In this document: positions 45,354 to 54,183 of the stretch, piece by piece
Position numbering within the stretch: the stretch's first letter is position 1
Layout: each line of letters begins with the position of its first letter
Source of the DNA: Klebsiella sp. RHBSTW-00484
GTDB lineage: Bacteria; Pseudomonadota; Gammaproteobacteria; Enterobacterales; Enterobacteriaceae
Assembly (NCBI RefSeq): GCF_013705725.1
Contig: NZ_CP055481.1
Location: forward strand, 5,332,001 to 5,396,000
DNA: 64,000 bases
Direction: 5' to 3'
Translations under genes and position numbers: made by a program
The notes under the pieces: model-generated
Databases searched by the model: none
Seen by the model: only the letters and a program-made list of their open reading frames with translations
Told to the model about the DNA's origin: nothing

Positions 45354-46253
45354 TCAGGCTTTTAATGACATCACAATCTGCTGGCGCAGCCACCGATGCG
45401 CGGGGTCGCGGTGCCAGCGCTCGTGCCACAGCATCAGCATATCAAACCCGGCCACCGCCAGCGGCGGTTCGATCACCGTCAGGCCGCCTGCTCCACGCAC
45501 CAGACGCTCGGGCAGCACCGCCACCAGCTCGCTATTGCGCAGCGTCTCCAACATAAACAGGAAATGTGGCACCGAAAGGACAACCCGCCGCGCCAGACCG
45601 AGGTTCGCCAGCGCGGTATCGGTCGCGGCGCTGAATCCCCCGCCGTCCGGCGAGACGATCACCTGATCCAGCTGGCAGAACTGCTCCAGACTTAACGCGG
45701 ATTGCAGCGCCGGATGCCCCGCTCTGCCCGCCAGCACGTAGCGTTCGCGGAACAGCAAACGCTGATGCAACCCCGCTGGAGCGCCGTCATGAGTATGGAA
45801 AAACAGATCTACTTCATCGCGATCCGCCTGCTGAATCAACCGCGAGGGCTGTAGCTCGAACACCGCCAGACGGCTGGCCGGGGAAGCGGTGCGCAACGCG
45901 TTGAGCGCCGGCAGCAGAATCGCCGAGGCCATATAGTCCGTCGCCGCCACCCGCCAGGTTTGTGTCGCCGTCGCCGGGTCAAACGCCTGAACCGGCGCGA
46001 CCGCCAGTTCCAGCGCCAGCAGCGCATCACGCAGCGGCCCGCGTAGTTCATCGGCGCGAGCGGTTGGCTGCATCCCACGCGGCCCCGGCAGCAGCAACGG
46101 ATCAGAAAATATCTCACGCAATCTCGCCAGTTGAACGCTGACCGATGGCTGAGACAAATTCAGGCGTTGCGCCGCCCGGGTGACGTTATTTTCGCTGAGC
46201 AGCACGTCGAGGGTGCGCAGCAGGTTGAGGTCCAGACGCTGAATATTAATCAT
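45354..46253 (-). CDS. LysR-family regulator divergent from the quinone reductase gene
   Basis: 299 residues; winged helix LSENNVTRAAQRLNLSQPSVSVQLARLREIF, then a substrate-binding domain. ATG 46253 (MINIQRLDLNLLRTLD) is six bases after AGGT. It is back to back with the flavodoxin-fold reductase gene (87 bases between starts), so it most likely controls it. NodD/NahR-like layout. Confidence 0.89.
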   Translation of the reverse strand: MINIQRLDLNLLRTLDVLLSENNVTRAAQRLNLSQPSVSVQLARLREIFSDPLLLPGPRGMQPTARADELRGPLRDALLALELAVAPVQAFDPATATQTWRVAATDYMASAILLPALNALRTASPASRLAVFELQPSRLIQQADRDEVDLFFHTHDGAPAGLHQRLLFRERYVLAGRAGHPALQSALSLEQFCQLDQVIVSPDGGGFSAATDTALANLGLARRVVLSVPHFLFMLETLRNSELVAVLPERLVRGAGGLTVIEPPLAVAGFDMLMLWHERWHRDPAHRWLRQQIVMSLKA

Positions 46254-46340
46254 CACTATACCTGTCATTGAGGTAATTCATTTCTACTATAACGCCGTGC
46301 CCTCTACTCTGCAGCTCTCCATGACTCAGAGGTGATCTCA

Positions 46341-47123
46341 ATGAAAGTGTTACTGATTTACGCCCATCCCGAACCACGTTCGCTTAACGGCGCGCTGAAA
46401 GATTTTGCCGTGCAGCATCTGCAAAAGGCCGGTCACGAAGTGCAGGTGTCCGATCTCTACGCCATGCGCTGGAAGGCAGGGTTTGATGCCGACGACAGCA
46501 GCGCTTTGCCGGTCGGAGATGCCTGGCGGGCAACGCGGGATTCACAGCAGGCGTTTGAACAAGGCACGCAAAGTGCGGATATCGTCGGCGAACAGGAGAA
46601 ACTGCTGTGGGCCGATACGGTGATTTTTCAGTTCCCGCTGTGGTGGTTTTCCATGCCCGCCATTATGAAAGGCTGGATTGACCGGGTCTACGCTTACGGG
46701 TTTGCTTACGGCGTCGGCGAGCACAGCGAAACGCACTGGGGCGATCGCTACGGAGAAGGGACGTTCGCGGGCAAACGGGCGATGCTGATCGTCACCGCCG
46801 GAGGATGGGCGGAACACTACGCGCCGCGCGGGATTAACGGTCCTATCGACGATATTCTGTTCCCCATTCAGCACGGGATGCTGTTCTACCCCGGCTTTGC
46901 CGTGTTGCCGCCGCTGGTGTTTTACCGTACCGACAAACTCGATGAACAGCGCTTTAATACGCTGCGCGACGAACTGGCCCAGCGGCTGGATACCTTATCT
47001 GAAACCGCGCCAATTCCCTTCCGCCGCCAGAACCATGGCGACTACCTGATCCCTTCTCTGGCTCTGCGCCCGGAGCTGGCTCCGGGTGAGAGCGGTTTAG
47101 GCGTACATCTAGACCACAATTAA
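46341..47123 (+). CDS. NAD(P)H:quinone oxidoreductase-like flavoprotein (flavodoxin_2)
   Basis: 260 residues. VLLIYAHPEPRSLNGAL is the FMN-phosphate segment, FQFPLWWFSMPAIMKGWIDRV the second conserved segment, and TAGGWAEHYAPRGINGPID the active-site strand of the NQO1/MdaB family. It should reduce quinones or electrophiles with two electrons. ATG 46341 follows AGAGGTG; two upstream codons (ATG 46332) are possible. Probably regulated by the divergent LysR protein. Confidence 0.88.
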   Translation: MKVLLIYAHPEPRSLNGALKDFAVQHLQKAGHEVQVSDLYAMRWKAGFDADDSSALPVGDAWRATRDSQQAFEQGTQSADIVGEQEKLLWADTVIFQFPLWWFSMPAIMKGWIDRVYAYGFAYGVGEHSETHWGDRYGEGTFAGKRAMLIVTAGGWAEHYAPRGINGPIDDILFPIQHGMLFYPGFAVLPPLVFYRTDKLDEQRFNTLRDELAQRLDTLSETAPIPFRRQNHGDYLIPSLALRPELAPGESGLGVHLDHN

Positions 47124-47175
47124 TTTACACCCTAAATAATTAACACCGAAGGGACGAAGCCGCAGGCCGCGGATA

Positions 47176-49134
47176 TTAGCATAAGCTGAAATCGGCCTGC
47201 GCCTGCGCTAGCTTTTTCGCAGCCTCCTGTAAAGGCTCGTGCAGCATCGACATTCGCCGTCCGGACTCCAGGCTAAAACGCTGTAGCTCCACCGCACCGT
47301 TCGTTAAGGCCGCTTCCAGCGCCACCCGTCTGGCCGCAAACTTCGCCTTCACCGCGTTTATATCGCCGGGCGATACCGCCTCGGCGGCGTTGAAGACAAA
47401 ACGCCGATCGCAGCTTCTCTTCCAGTCCAGCACCGCCTGCGTCAGATGATTACCAAAACCTTTAACCTGTTGAACCCTGCGTTTGGTGACGTCCGCCGCT
47501 GTTTCAATGCCGAACGAAAGCAGCGCGGCCTTACGCGCAGCCCCAACGCCCGGGATCGGCGCGGATGCAATAAAGCACGTGGCGAGGAATTTCTCCCGTT
47601 GTCGTTCCCGCGCCGTCGCGTGCAAATCATCAATCTCTTTCTTTTCTGCCGTCGGCAGCCCGGTTAGCTCTTCTTTGCGCTGCATCAGCGCCGCGCGTTT
47701 GGCCATAAAACCTTCGGGGCCACAAGAGTGCTGCACCTGATTGACGAGCTGCCGATACTCATTTTCGGCAAGATCCATCGCCGTACGGCGCTGCTGTACT
47801 TCCTCTTTGCGCAACTGCCCCCCGAAATGTTTTACCCCCCAGACCGCCAAAGCACCACCAATCAGCGACCAAAGCCATCCTTGCGACATATAGAAAACTT
47901 TCATCGTCACAACCATTATTACGATGGCAATAAATGCCACCACAAATTGAGCGCCGGTAACTGCTTTTTTCCCTGGGATATTCTTCGGTAACGGGTGAGG
48001 AACCACCTGGTAATGCAAAGCAGAAGGGAGGTTCAACGGCGGTGGCGGCGATGCTGCCGTAATCGCCCCCAACACCCTGGCCATGACAAAATCGCCAGCC
48101 GATGTTCTGACGGTGACATTCAAATCGATAAAATAGCTCACCCCCTGATCTTCAAGCTCGCACCAAGGGCAGAGGGTTAAATGGCGAGGGAAAACATGCA
48201 TTGCAGAGGCAGCGCATTTTCTTAATTGCTGGCGTAGCTCATCCAGCGCGCTAACCCACTGCTGCGCCGTCGGACGCCCTTTTTCAACCCCTTGTTCAGT
48301 GAACGCCAGATGAAACATAGAGGCCACCGACTGGGGAAGTATCGATATGGGAATCGAGCGCGGGGGCGGCCGAAAACCTCGCTGCTGGTTATCTTTGGCG
48401 TAAGCATAACGAAAATACGCAATATCCGACTCCAGCGCATTACCCACCTCTTTTAACAATGGGATACCGGAATAAGGGTGTCGACCGCCAAATAAAACAT
48501 GAAAGATAAGCAGCGCCAGGCCGAAGTTATCGTGATTTGGCGTACGGCTAAAGCCGGAGAAGGAGGGTAACGATTGCAGCTCAGGCGGAGTAAAATGCGC
48601 CACGCCGACCTCACAAAGATACGATGTACCCTGTTCGTTGATCTGGAACGAATCACTGTCTATCAGAACAACCTTGCTGTCTTTTCCCACCATAAAGCTG
48701 TTTTGATTCACATCGCCGACAATATGCCCGTGATCGTGGATAGTCTCGAACGATGCGGCAATATTGCGCGCGACGTACAGCAAAAAATCCCATGCTGAAT
48801 CGGGGTAATGCTGGCGACGATGCGCAGGGCTATACACCATATGAATCGGTTCTTTTCCTGCGACCTTAGGCATCAGGAAGCCCACAACCTTGCCGCCGCG
48901 TCCGGTGTGCAGGGTCGCCTGCGGCCAGGCAATATAATCCAACAGGCGATCGTCCGCCGTTGCAGCCATAAAGCTCAGCTTGGCCTGCTTCAGCACGTCT
49001 GGCGGCGAGTGATAAATCTTGGCGACGCTATCGCGAAACTCCTTTACCTCAAATACCGCGCCTTCACCGCCCTTGCCTAACTCCCTTCCCAGGGTCACCG
49101 AATCGTTGGCTGATGTATATAAGTGTTCTTTCAT
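47176..49134 (-). CDS. yegI: YegI-like protein kinase with membrane segment and helix-hairpin-helix domain
   Basis: 652 residues. An N-terminal Hanks-like kinase: GKGGEGAVFEV glycine loop, VAKIY lysine, HGHIVGDVNQNSFMV catalytic loop and VLIDSDSF in place of DFG. Then a cysteine pair (CPWC), two hydrophobic segments (about residues 395-440), a coiled stretch, an HhH domain from about residue 530 (GVGAARKAALLSFG, QQVKGFGNHLTQAVL), and a helical tail. Matches E. coli YegI in architecture. The ATG overlaps the PP2C gene's stop (ATGA). The kinase-phosphatase pair is known from E. coli; the substrate is not. Confidence 0.88.
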   Translation of the reverse strand: MKEHLYTSANDSVTLGRELGKGGEGAVFEVKEFRDSVAKIYHSPPDVLKQAKLSFMAATADDRLLDYIAWPQATLHTGRGGKVVGFLMPKVAGKEPIHMVYSPAHRRQHYPDSAWDFLLYVARNIAASFETIHDHGHIVGDVNQNSFMVGKDSKVVLIDSDSFQINEQGTSYLCEVGVAHFTPPELQSLPSFSGFSRTPNHDNFGLALLIFHVLFGGRHPYSGIPLLKEVGNALESDIAYFRYAYAKDNQQRGFRPPPRSIPISILPQSVASMFHLAFTEQGVEKGRPTAQQWVSALDELRQQLRKCAASAMHVFPRHLTLCPWCELEDQGVSYFIDLNVTVRTSAGDFVMARVLGAITAASPPPPLNLPSALHYQVVPHPLPKNIPGKKAVTGAQFVVAFIAIVIMVVTMKVFYMSQGWLWSLIGGALAVWGVKHFGGQLRKEEVQQRRTAMDLAENEYRQLVNQVQHSCGPEGFMAKRAALMQRKEELTGLPTAEKKEIDDLHATARERQREKFLATCFIASAPIPGVGAARKAALLSFGIETAADVTKRRVQQVKGFGNHLTQAVLDWKRSCDRRFVFNAAEAVSPGDINAVKAKFAARRVALEAALTNGAVELQRFSLESGRRMSMLHEPLQEAAKKLAQAQADFSLC

Positions 49135-49889
49135 TGTACCCATAACGCCAGCGCCAGCGTTTTATCATCATCCGTGCGTTCATTAACCGACGGGCTACCC
49201 AAAAACTCGACCAACAGAGCCGGTAACATCTCTGCCTGCTGCGGAGAAACGCTGGCCATCACCTTGAAAAATGGCGTAAAGAACGGCTCATGGGGGGTAT
49301 TGTCCGTAAGATTAAGCGCCAGTCGCTGGATGCCGTCGGTAAACGCCGCGACCTTCAGCGCCCGCGCAGGCATGAAATGCGTCTCCAGTACGTTAACCGC
49401 ATCGTCATCCGTCACAAACCAGGTCATATTGGCATACTCGCCGGTCATCGGTACTAGCGGAACCTCCATCCCTTCGCCGCAATCCACAGCCACGCCGCCG
49501 TCACCAATCTGCATAATTAGCGTACCGTTTTCCATAGAGAGTACGCCCAAAAAGGTGCAGGCATAATCGCGCGCCGTCAGCGGATGAACGGCTGCCGCCA
49601 GTATTCGTGCTTTTATTGCCTGCACGATATCAACGGCTAAGGCTTCATTAAGCTCAAACGCATCCTGCCGCACGCTGTCCGCCAGCCAGGCCGCCGCGGC
49701 TTCAACAGCCAGTTCAGCCCCTTCGCCACCCCGCAGCGCGCTACCGGCACCGTCGGAGACAAACAGTGAAAGCAGCGGCTGCCCATTGTTGAGCGTATCG
49801 ACCCCTGCCAGGCAACGATCCTGACAAGGGGTTTGCGTGCTGAGATGAGAGGTACCCACCTCGGAACCATAAACCAGACGCCAACTCAC
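49131..49889 (-). CDS. pphC: PphC (YegK)-like PP2C phosphatase
   Basis: 252 residues of the PP2C family: [17 protein letters not shown] (metal-binding Asp), [10 protein letters not shown] (GDG) and [10 protein letters not shown] (Asp-Gly) are the metal-site motifs in order. E. coli PphC dephosphorylates the kinase YegI. Translation starts at GTG 49889, overlapping the stop of the VWA gene (GTGA), and its stop overlaps the kinase start, so all three are made together. Confidence 0.9.
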   Translation of the reverse strand: MSWRLVYGSEVGTSHLSTQTPCQDRCLAGVDTLNNGQPLLSLFVSDGAGSALRGGEGAELAVEAAAAWLADSVRQDAFELNEALAVDIVQAIKARILAAAVHPLTARDYACTFLGVLSMENGTLIMQIGDGGVAVDCGEGMEVPLVPMTGEYANMTWFVTDDDAVNVLETHFMPARALKVAAFTDGIQRLALNLTDNTPHEPFFTPFFKVMASVSPQQAEMLPALLVEFLGSPSVNERTDDDKTLALALWVQ

Positions 49890-50545
49890 ACCGACGCCCA
49901 GCCTTTTGGCGATTCAAGCGCGACTTCGGTTCCCGGCGTCGATCGGGAAACGGAACGCAGCGAGCTGGAAAGCCAGCTAAACAGTTCACGAAACTGCAGC
50001 CCTTGCAACGATAGCGGCTGGCGAACGCTAATTTTCGCCAGCGTGTGCATATCTGCGCTCTGGACGCCAATGGAGAAAAATGCGAACTTTTTGGCCGCCT
50101 CGCCTTCACTCACCATCGCCGCCGCCGACTGCCAGCTATCTGTCGGCCCGCCGTCTGTTATCAGAAAAACCCATGGGCGATAATATGAAATGCCGTTGGC
50201 GCGGTACTCGCGTTTACGCTCTTCAACCATATTGAGCGCCTGAGTGATGGCCGCCCCCATTGGCGTATCGCCCTGCGCGTAGAGAATCGGCGGGAAGAAG
50301 TTTTCCGCGCTAGTGAACGGTTGTTCCACTTTTACCGGGCCAAACGTCACAATGCTCAAATCTACGCGTTTCATTGCCAACGCATCTGAAAGCAGCTCAT
50401 CACGAAAGGTCATCAGACCGGCATTGAGTTCATTGATAGGGCGGCCGTTCATCGAGCCGGAGACGTCCAGCAGCAGCACGCACGGGCAGCGAGGCTCCGG
50501 GTTACTGGCAAAATCGCTGGTTCCAAAGGTAATTTGTTCGCTCAT
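49886..50545 (-). CDS. yegL: YegL-like von Willebrand factor A domain protein
   Basis: 219 residues, essentially one VWA domain. The MIDAS motif is DVSGSM at about residue 27, completed by TPMGAA and LITDGGPTD. It resembles TerY-type VWA proteins that sit beside kinase/PP2C pairs. First gene of the yegL-pphC-yegI operon. ATG 50545 follows AAGGAA. Probably a scaffold or substrate for the kinase. Confidence 0.9.
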   Translation of the reverse strand: MSEQITFGTSDFASNPEPRCPCVLLLDVSGSMNGRPINELNAGLMTFRDELLSDALAMKRVDLSIVTFGPVKVEQPFTSAENFFPPILYAQGDTPMGAAITQALNMVEERKREYRANGISYYRPWVFLITDGGPTDSWQSAAAMVSEGEAAKKFAFFSIGVQSADMHTLAKISVRQPLSLQGLQFRELFSWLSSSLRSVSRSTPGTEVALESPKGWASV

Positions 50546-50789
50546 GAGAATTCCTTTCTTATTTGAGTGGTGTCATCACAACGCGGTGGATAATCCATCC
50601 TGTACCTAACGTTGTCAGAGGTGATAATAACCTGGGGAATTAAAAAACAGTAAGTAATAACTGGGTTAGCGCAGAGCAAGCGGACGAAGAATACCAGCAC
50701 AATTCATAAGGTGAATTGTGAGCCTCCACGCAATAACCGAATCCAGTCCCACCGCGCCTCTTCGCATATTGATAGCGATCAACAATAAT

Positions 50790-50809
50790 CATACCGTCTG
50801 GTCGGTATG
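50790..50809. promoter_or_regulatory. TetR-type operator at the start of the regulator gene
   Basis: CATACCG-TCTGGT-CGGTATG: perfect seven-base arms around six bases, of the kind bound by NemR/AcrR-like TetR proteins. It lies just before (and overlaps) the possible ATG at 50807, so the regulator probably represses itself. Confidence 0.68.
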
Positions 50810-50818
50810 ATTCGGGCC

Positions 50819-51391
50819 ATGAACACAGAAGCCCAACATCGAAAAAAAGATCCCGTTCGTTTGCATAAGCAACTGCTGGAATCAGCGGCCACCATTGCCG
50901 GTCGGGACGGCATCGCCGCTCTCTCGCTGAACGCCGTTGCGCGCGAGGCGGGAGTGAGTAAAGGCGGTCTACTGCACCATTTTCCCAACAAACAGGCGCT
51001 GATTTTTGCCCTATTTGCTCGTCTGCTGGCGATTATGGAAGAGGCAATCGCCGAGCTGATGGCTGCGGATAATATCTCTTATGGCCGCTTTACCCGTGCC
51101 TATCTGCGCTATCTGTCAGCCCCTGAGCTGACCGACACCCAGGAGAGCCGCCAGTTAATGGTGCTGTCGCTGGCCATGCCGGACGAACCGGTACTGCGAA
51201 AATGCTGGCGCGACTGGATGCTGGACCATCTGGCGAAAGGCGATGAACTGGACAATAGCCATACCGGCACGCTGGTGCGCTACGCGGCGGACGGCATCTG
51301 GCTATCGGAGTTAACTGAGGGGCGCACGATGAGCGCCGGGCACAGGCAGTCGCTGGTCAGCGATCTGACAAAGATGACGCTTCCTGTGTGA
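50819..51391 (+). CDS. TetR-family regulator
   Basis: 190 residues. The helix-turn-helix reads IAALSLNAVAREAGVSKGGLLHHFPNKQALI; the C-terminal ligand domain is ordinary in size. I start at ATG 50819 because the earlier ATG (50807) falls inside the palindromic operator; neither has a good ribosome site. No obvious target gene adjoins it apart from yegL-pphC-yegI (divergent) and itself. Confidence 0.85.
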   Translation: MNTEAQHRKKDPVRLHKQLLESAATIAGRDGIAALSLNAVAREAGVSKGGLLHHFPNKQALIFALFARLLAIMEEAIAELMAADNISYGRFTRAYLRYLSAPELTDTQESRQLMVLSLAMPDEPVLRKCWRDWMLDHLAKGDELDNSHTGTLVRYAADGIWLSELTEGRTMSAGHRQSLVSDLTKMTLPV

Positions 51392-51404
51392 ACATATATA
51401 CACT

Positions 51405-51516
51405 AAATAATTCGCGTTGCAGGAGGGCGGCAAGGGAGCGAATCCCTGGGAGCATAGATAACTATGTGACCAAGGTGAGCGAGCGCAGCCAACGCACCTG
51501 CAACGTGAAGTATGAC
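51405..51516. repeat. ERIC element
   Basis: Enterobacterial repetitive intergenic consensus: GCGAATCCCTGGGAGCATAG and ACTATGTGACCAAGGTGAGCG correspond to the central ERIC inverted repeats. The outer arms TTCGCGTTGCAGG (51411-51423) and CCTGCAACGTGAA (51497-51509) pair with one mismatch. Boundaries are approximate. Confidence 0.85.
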
Positions 51517-51535
51517 GTGATAGATTGAGGCCACG

Positions 51536-52336
51536 ATGCGCTATAACATCCATGGCCGTCTTATTTATGATGCAACGGACGGCACACTAACCCTACCTGG
51601 AAGCGATGAGGCGGACAGCCAGCTGTCAATTACCGCCAACGCGCTGCTGTGGTTTTTCCTGCGCCATACCGACGTGGTCAGCCGCGACGAAGTGCTCAAA
51701 AAAGTCTGGGATGATAACGGGTTAACCTCATCCAATAGTAATCTCAATCAGTATCTGAGCATGCTGCGTAAAACCTTCCGCCACTACGATATCGACAACA
51801 TTATTGTCACCGTGTCGCGCGGCCTGCTGCAGCTCAACCCGGATCTCACCATCGAGATGCTGGACGCTATCCCTGACCCAGCACCGCCGCTCGCTATCGA
51901 TCCTGAGCCAGACCAAACCATCGTGCCGCCAGAACAAAAGCCTTTTTCCACGCGGCACGCGCGCGGTACCTGCTGGTATCTCGCCGGAGGCTGCCTGCTG
52001 ACCATCGCCCTGTTGCTGGTGGTGTGTAGTTTTCTTGGCACCAGCGAGTCGCGCCCCATCATGCTAACGCAAATGAGCCACAGCCAGTGCGAGCTGCTGG
52101 CTAGCGATGAGATGCTGCGCTCCGTTGCCGGAACCGCCTATGGCAAGAATTTTGATACCGTACGCCAGCGCCTGAAGCTGGAGTGCAAGCCCGGCGAACG
52201 CTTCGTCTTCTTTTACGGCGACCGGCTGGAAACCAACGGCCTGGGCCGTGTATTCCTCGCCCACTGCGCGATGCACGAAGATAACCCGTTCAGCTACTGC
52301 GATAACTATTTTTACTATTCATGGAAGCCGCAATGA
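51536..52336 (+). CDS. CadC-like membrane-bound winged-helix regulator
   Basis: 266 residues: N-terminal Trans_reg_C winged helix (HTDVVSRDEVLKKVWDDNGLTSSNSNLNQYLSMLRKTF spread), a Pro-rich linker (PDPAPPLAIDPEPD), one membrane helix (CWYLAGGCLLTIALLLVVCS) and a periplasmic domain of about 95 residues with several cysteines (SQCELL, KLECKPG, AHCAMH, SYCDNY) that could form redox-sensitive disulphides. The layout resembles E. coli YqeI and CadC/ToxR. Overlaps the next gene by ATGA. It lies about 0.9 kb upstream of the cut operon in the same direction and may regulate it (inference). Confidence 0.83.
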   Translation: MRYNIHGRLIYDATDGTLTLPGSDEADSQLSITANALLWFFLRHTDVVSRDEVLKKVWDDNGLTSSNSNLNQYLSMLRKTFRHYDIDNIIVTVSRGLLQLNPDLTIEMLDAIPDPAPPLAIDPEPDQTIVPPEQKPFSTRHARGTCWYLAGGCLLTIALLLVVCSFLGTSESRPIMLTQMSHSQCELLASDEMLRSVAGTAYGKNFDTVRQRLKLECKPGERFVFFYGDRLETNGLGRVFLAHCAMHEDNPFSYCDNYFYYSWKPQ

Positions 52337-52851
52337 GAATCGCCCCTCTCCCCTTTTTCGCTCTCTCCAGCCTGGTGTTTATTGCCGCCACTGGGTTCTG
52401 TGCCTGGAAGCTGCTGCCCGTAGACAATGGCGGGATCATGAGCTGCTCCACGAAGGCGATAATGCGTTTTGAGAATATGGAAAAAGAGAACGTTAACGGC
52501 AATATCCATTTTAATTTTGCCGCCAACGGTAAAGGCTCGATGGTGGTTGAAGGCTACACCGATTCCGCCGCCGGCTGGCTCTATCTCCAGCGCTACGTTA
52601 AATTCAGCTACACCAGCAAGCGCATCTCCACCACCGAGCGCCACTACCGCATCAGCAAGTGGGAATCCAGCGCCTCGTCCATCGATGAGTCACCGGACGT
52701 TATCTTCGACTACTTTATGCGTGAGATGTCGGACAGCCACGATGGCCTGTTCCTCAACGCCCAGAAGCTCAATGAGAAAGCGATTCTGCTCAGTTCTATT
52801 AACTCGCCGCTCTACGTCTGCACGCTGAAGTCCGGCAGCAAACTTGATTAA
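52333..52851 (+). CDS. Small membrane-anchored partner of the CadC-like regulator
   Basis: 172 residues: one N-terminal membrane helix (FFALSSLVFIAATGFCAWKLL) and a periplasmic domain with two cysteines (MSCSTKA and YVCTLK). Starts within the stop of the regulator gene (ATGA), so it is translationally coupled. The pairing parallels YqeI-YqeJ and ToxR-ToxS, where the partner protects or tunes the sensor's periplasmic domain. No known enzymatic motif. Confidence 0.78.
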   Translation: MRIAPLPFFALSSLVFIAATGFCAWKLLPVDNGGIMSCSTKAIMRFENMEKENVNGNIHFNFAANGKGSMVVEGYTDSAAGWLYLQRYVKFSYTSKRISTTERHYRISKWESSASSIDESPDVIFDYFMREMSDSHDGLFLNAQKLNEKAILLSSINSPLYVCTLKSGSKLD

Positions 52852-53167
52852 GCTCACAGTCTCTTTTTTCCTGCACCGCCTCTCCCACTAAAACCGCACT
52901 TTTTGCATTTAGCCTCACCGCCAAAACACGATCTTTCCCGCACTTCACGAATGGTTAAATTACCCCTTCGCCGCAATAAATTATCAACTTATTAACATCT
53001 ATTCGCGCGAAGCTAAATGGTGAAATATGCACCGATTCGCCAGCCCAATCCCTTCCTCAACATCAGCATAAATAGATAAATGCGAACCTCACCCAACCTA
53101 AATCACAGAGTAAAAAACTAAAAATAACCATCTGACGGATTTAAATTTCACTTCGCCGCCCACTCCC
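52852..53167. other. Non-coding upstream region of the cut operon
   Basis: AT-rich, no gene seen. It presumably contains activator sites for the cut promoter, but I could not identify a convincing CRP or FNR site. Confidence 0.4.
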
Positions 53168-53257
53168 TATAGTGAACCCCGAACACCGCTTCCGCGTCCT
53201 GACGCCGTTACGCGGACGGTTTTCCCGAATCACAAAACCTGTTCTGGAGGAGAAAAC
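53168..53257 (+). promoter_or_regulatory. Probable cut operon promoter and leader hairpin
   Basis: TATAGT at 53168-53173 is a good -10 with only a weak -35 match (ATTTCA, 53145-53150), as expected of an activated promoter. In the leader, TCCGCGT at 53191-53197 pairs with ACGCGGA at 53210-53216, a seven-base stem with a 12-base loop. GGAGG (53246-53250) serves the first shell gene. Confidence 0.45.
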
Positions 53258-53536
53258 ATGGGTGATGCATTAGGGCTTATCGAAACCAAAGGTCTGGTGG
53301 CCTGTATTGCCGCAGCGGATGCCATGTGCAAATCCGCCAACGTCGAGCTGATTAGCTATGAAAACATCGGCTCCGGTCTGGTCACCGTGATGGTGAAGGG
53401 CGACGTCGGCGCGGTGAAAGCAGCAATAGATTCCGGTGTGGAATCCGCGCAGCGCATAGGGGAAGTGGTGACGTCGCTGGTGATTGCGCGTCCACATAAC
53501 GACATCAACAAAATTGTCATTAAACACAGGGCTTAA
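53258..53536 (+). CDS. cmcA: BMC-H microcompartment shell protein 1
   Basis: 92 residues, one BMC domain ([21 protein letters not shown]; pore loop [16 protein letters not shown]). Hexamers tile the facets of the choline-utilisation microcompartment. First of three tandem near-identical copies. Differs from the next two at several positions, for example Ala for Glu after VACI and Ile in the pore loop. The name follows the E. coli 536 cmcABC scheme by position. Confidence 0.93.
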   Translation: MGDALGLIETKGLVACIAAADAMCKSANVELISYENIGSGLVTVMVKGDVGAVKAAIDSGVESAQRIGEVVTSLVIARPHNDINKIVIKHRA

Positions 53537-53552
53537 GGCCAGGAGAACGCAA

Positions 53553-53837
53553 ATGGGTGATGCATTAGGTTTGATTGAAACCAAAGGCCTGGTGGCCTGC
53601 ATTGAAGCGGCAGATGCGATGTGCAAAGCCGCCAACGTTGAGCTGATTGGCTATGAAAACGTCGGTTCCGGCCTCGTCACCGCGATGGTGAAAGGCGACG
53701 TCGGCGCGGTGAAAGCGGCGGTCGATTCCGGCGTGGAATCAGCGCAGCGCATCGGCGAAGTGGTGACCTCACTGGTTATCGCCCGCCCGCATAACGACAT
53801 CAACAAAATCGTCTCGCATTACAAAATGGCCGAATAA
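53553..53837 (+). CDS. cmcB: BMC-H microcompartment shell protein 2
   Basis: 94 residues, start [12 protein letters not shown] with AGGAG upstream; a longer in-frame reading into the previous gene is not the start. One BMC domain with pore loop ENVGSGLV. Ends KMAE. About 90 percent identical to its neighbours, so these are recent duplicates or kept alike by gene conversion. Confidence 0.93.
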   Translation: MGDALGLIETKGLVACIEAADAMCKAANVELIGYENVGSGLVTAMVKGDVGAVKAAVDSGVESAQRIGEVVTSLVIARPHNDINKIVSHYKMAE

Positions 53838-53851
53838 CCGGAGAAAACCTG

Positions 53852-54130
53852 ATGAAAGAAGCACTAGGGCTTATCGAAACCAAAGGTCTGGTGGCCTGTA
53901 TCGAAGCGGCAGATGCGATGTGCAAAGCCGCCAACGTCGAGCTGATTGGCTATGAAAACGTCGGTTCTGGCCTCGTCACCGCGATGGTGAAAGGCGACGT
54001 CGGCGCGGTAAATGCCGCCGTGGACTCCGGCGTGGAAGCGGCGAAACGCATTGGCGAAGTCGTCACCTCTCGCGTCATCGCGCGACCGCATAACGATATC
54101 GAAAAAATCGCGTCGCAGCACAAAGCATGA
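53852..54130 (+). CDS. cmcC: BMC-H microcompartment shell protein 3
   Basis: 92 residues, start [12 protein letters not shown]. Same BMC domain and pore loop as the second copy; differs chiefly at the outer helix ([14 protein letters not shown]) and C-terminus ([10 protein letters not shown]), surfaces that contact other shell tiles or cargo. Fourteen bases after copy 2; 53 bases before the aldehyde dehydrogenase start. Confidence 0.93.
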   Translation: MKEALGLIETKGLVACIEAADAMCKAANVELIGYENVGSGLVTAMVKGDVGAVNAAVDSGVEAAKRIGEVVTSRVIARPHNDIEKIASQHKA

Positions 54131-54183
54131 CCTGACAGGGCGCGCCCCGTCTCCACTCTTTTAGTCTGATGAAGGATAGACTC

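Noticed and set aside
52852..53257. CRP or FNR site upstream of the cut operon
   Set aside because: Only isolated half-sites seen; no acceptable full palindrome.
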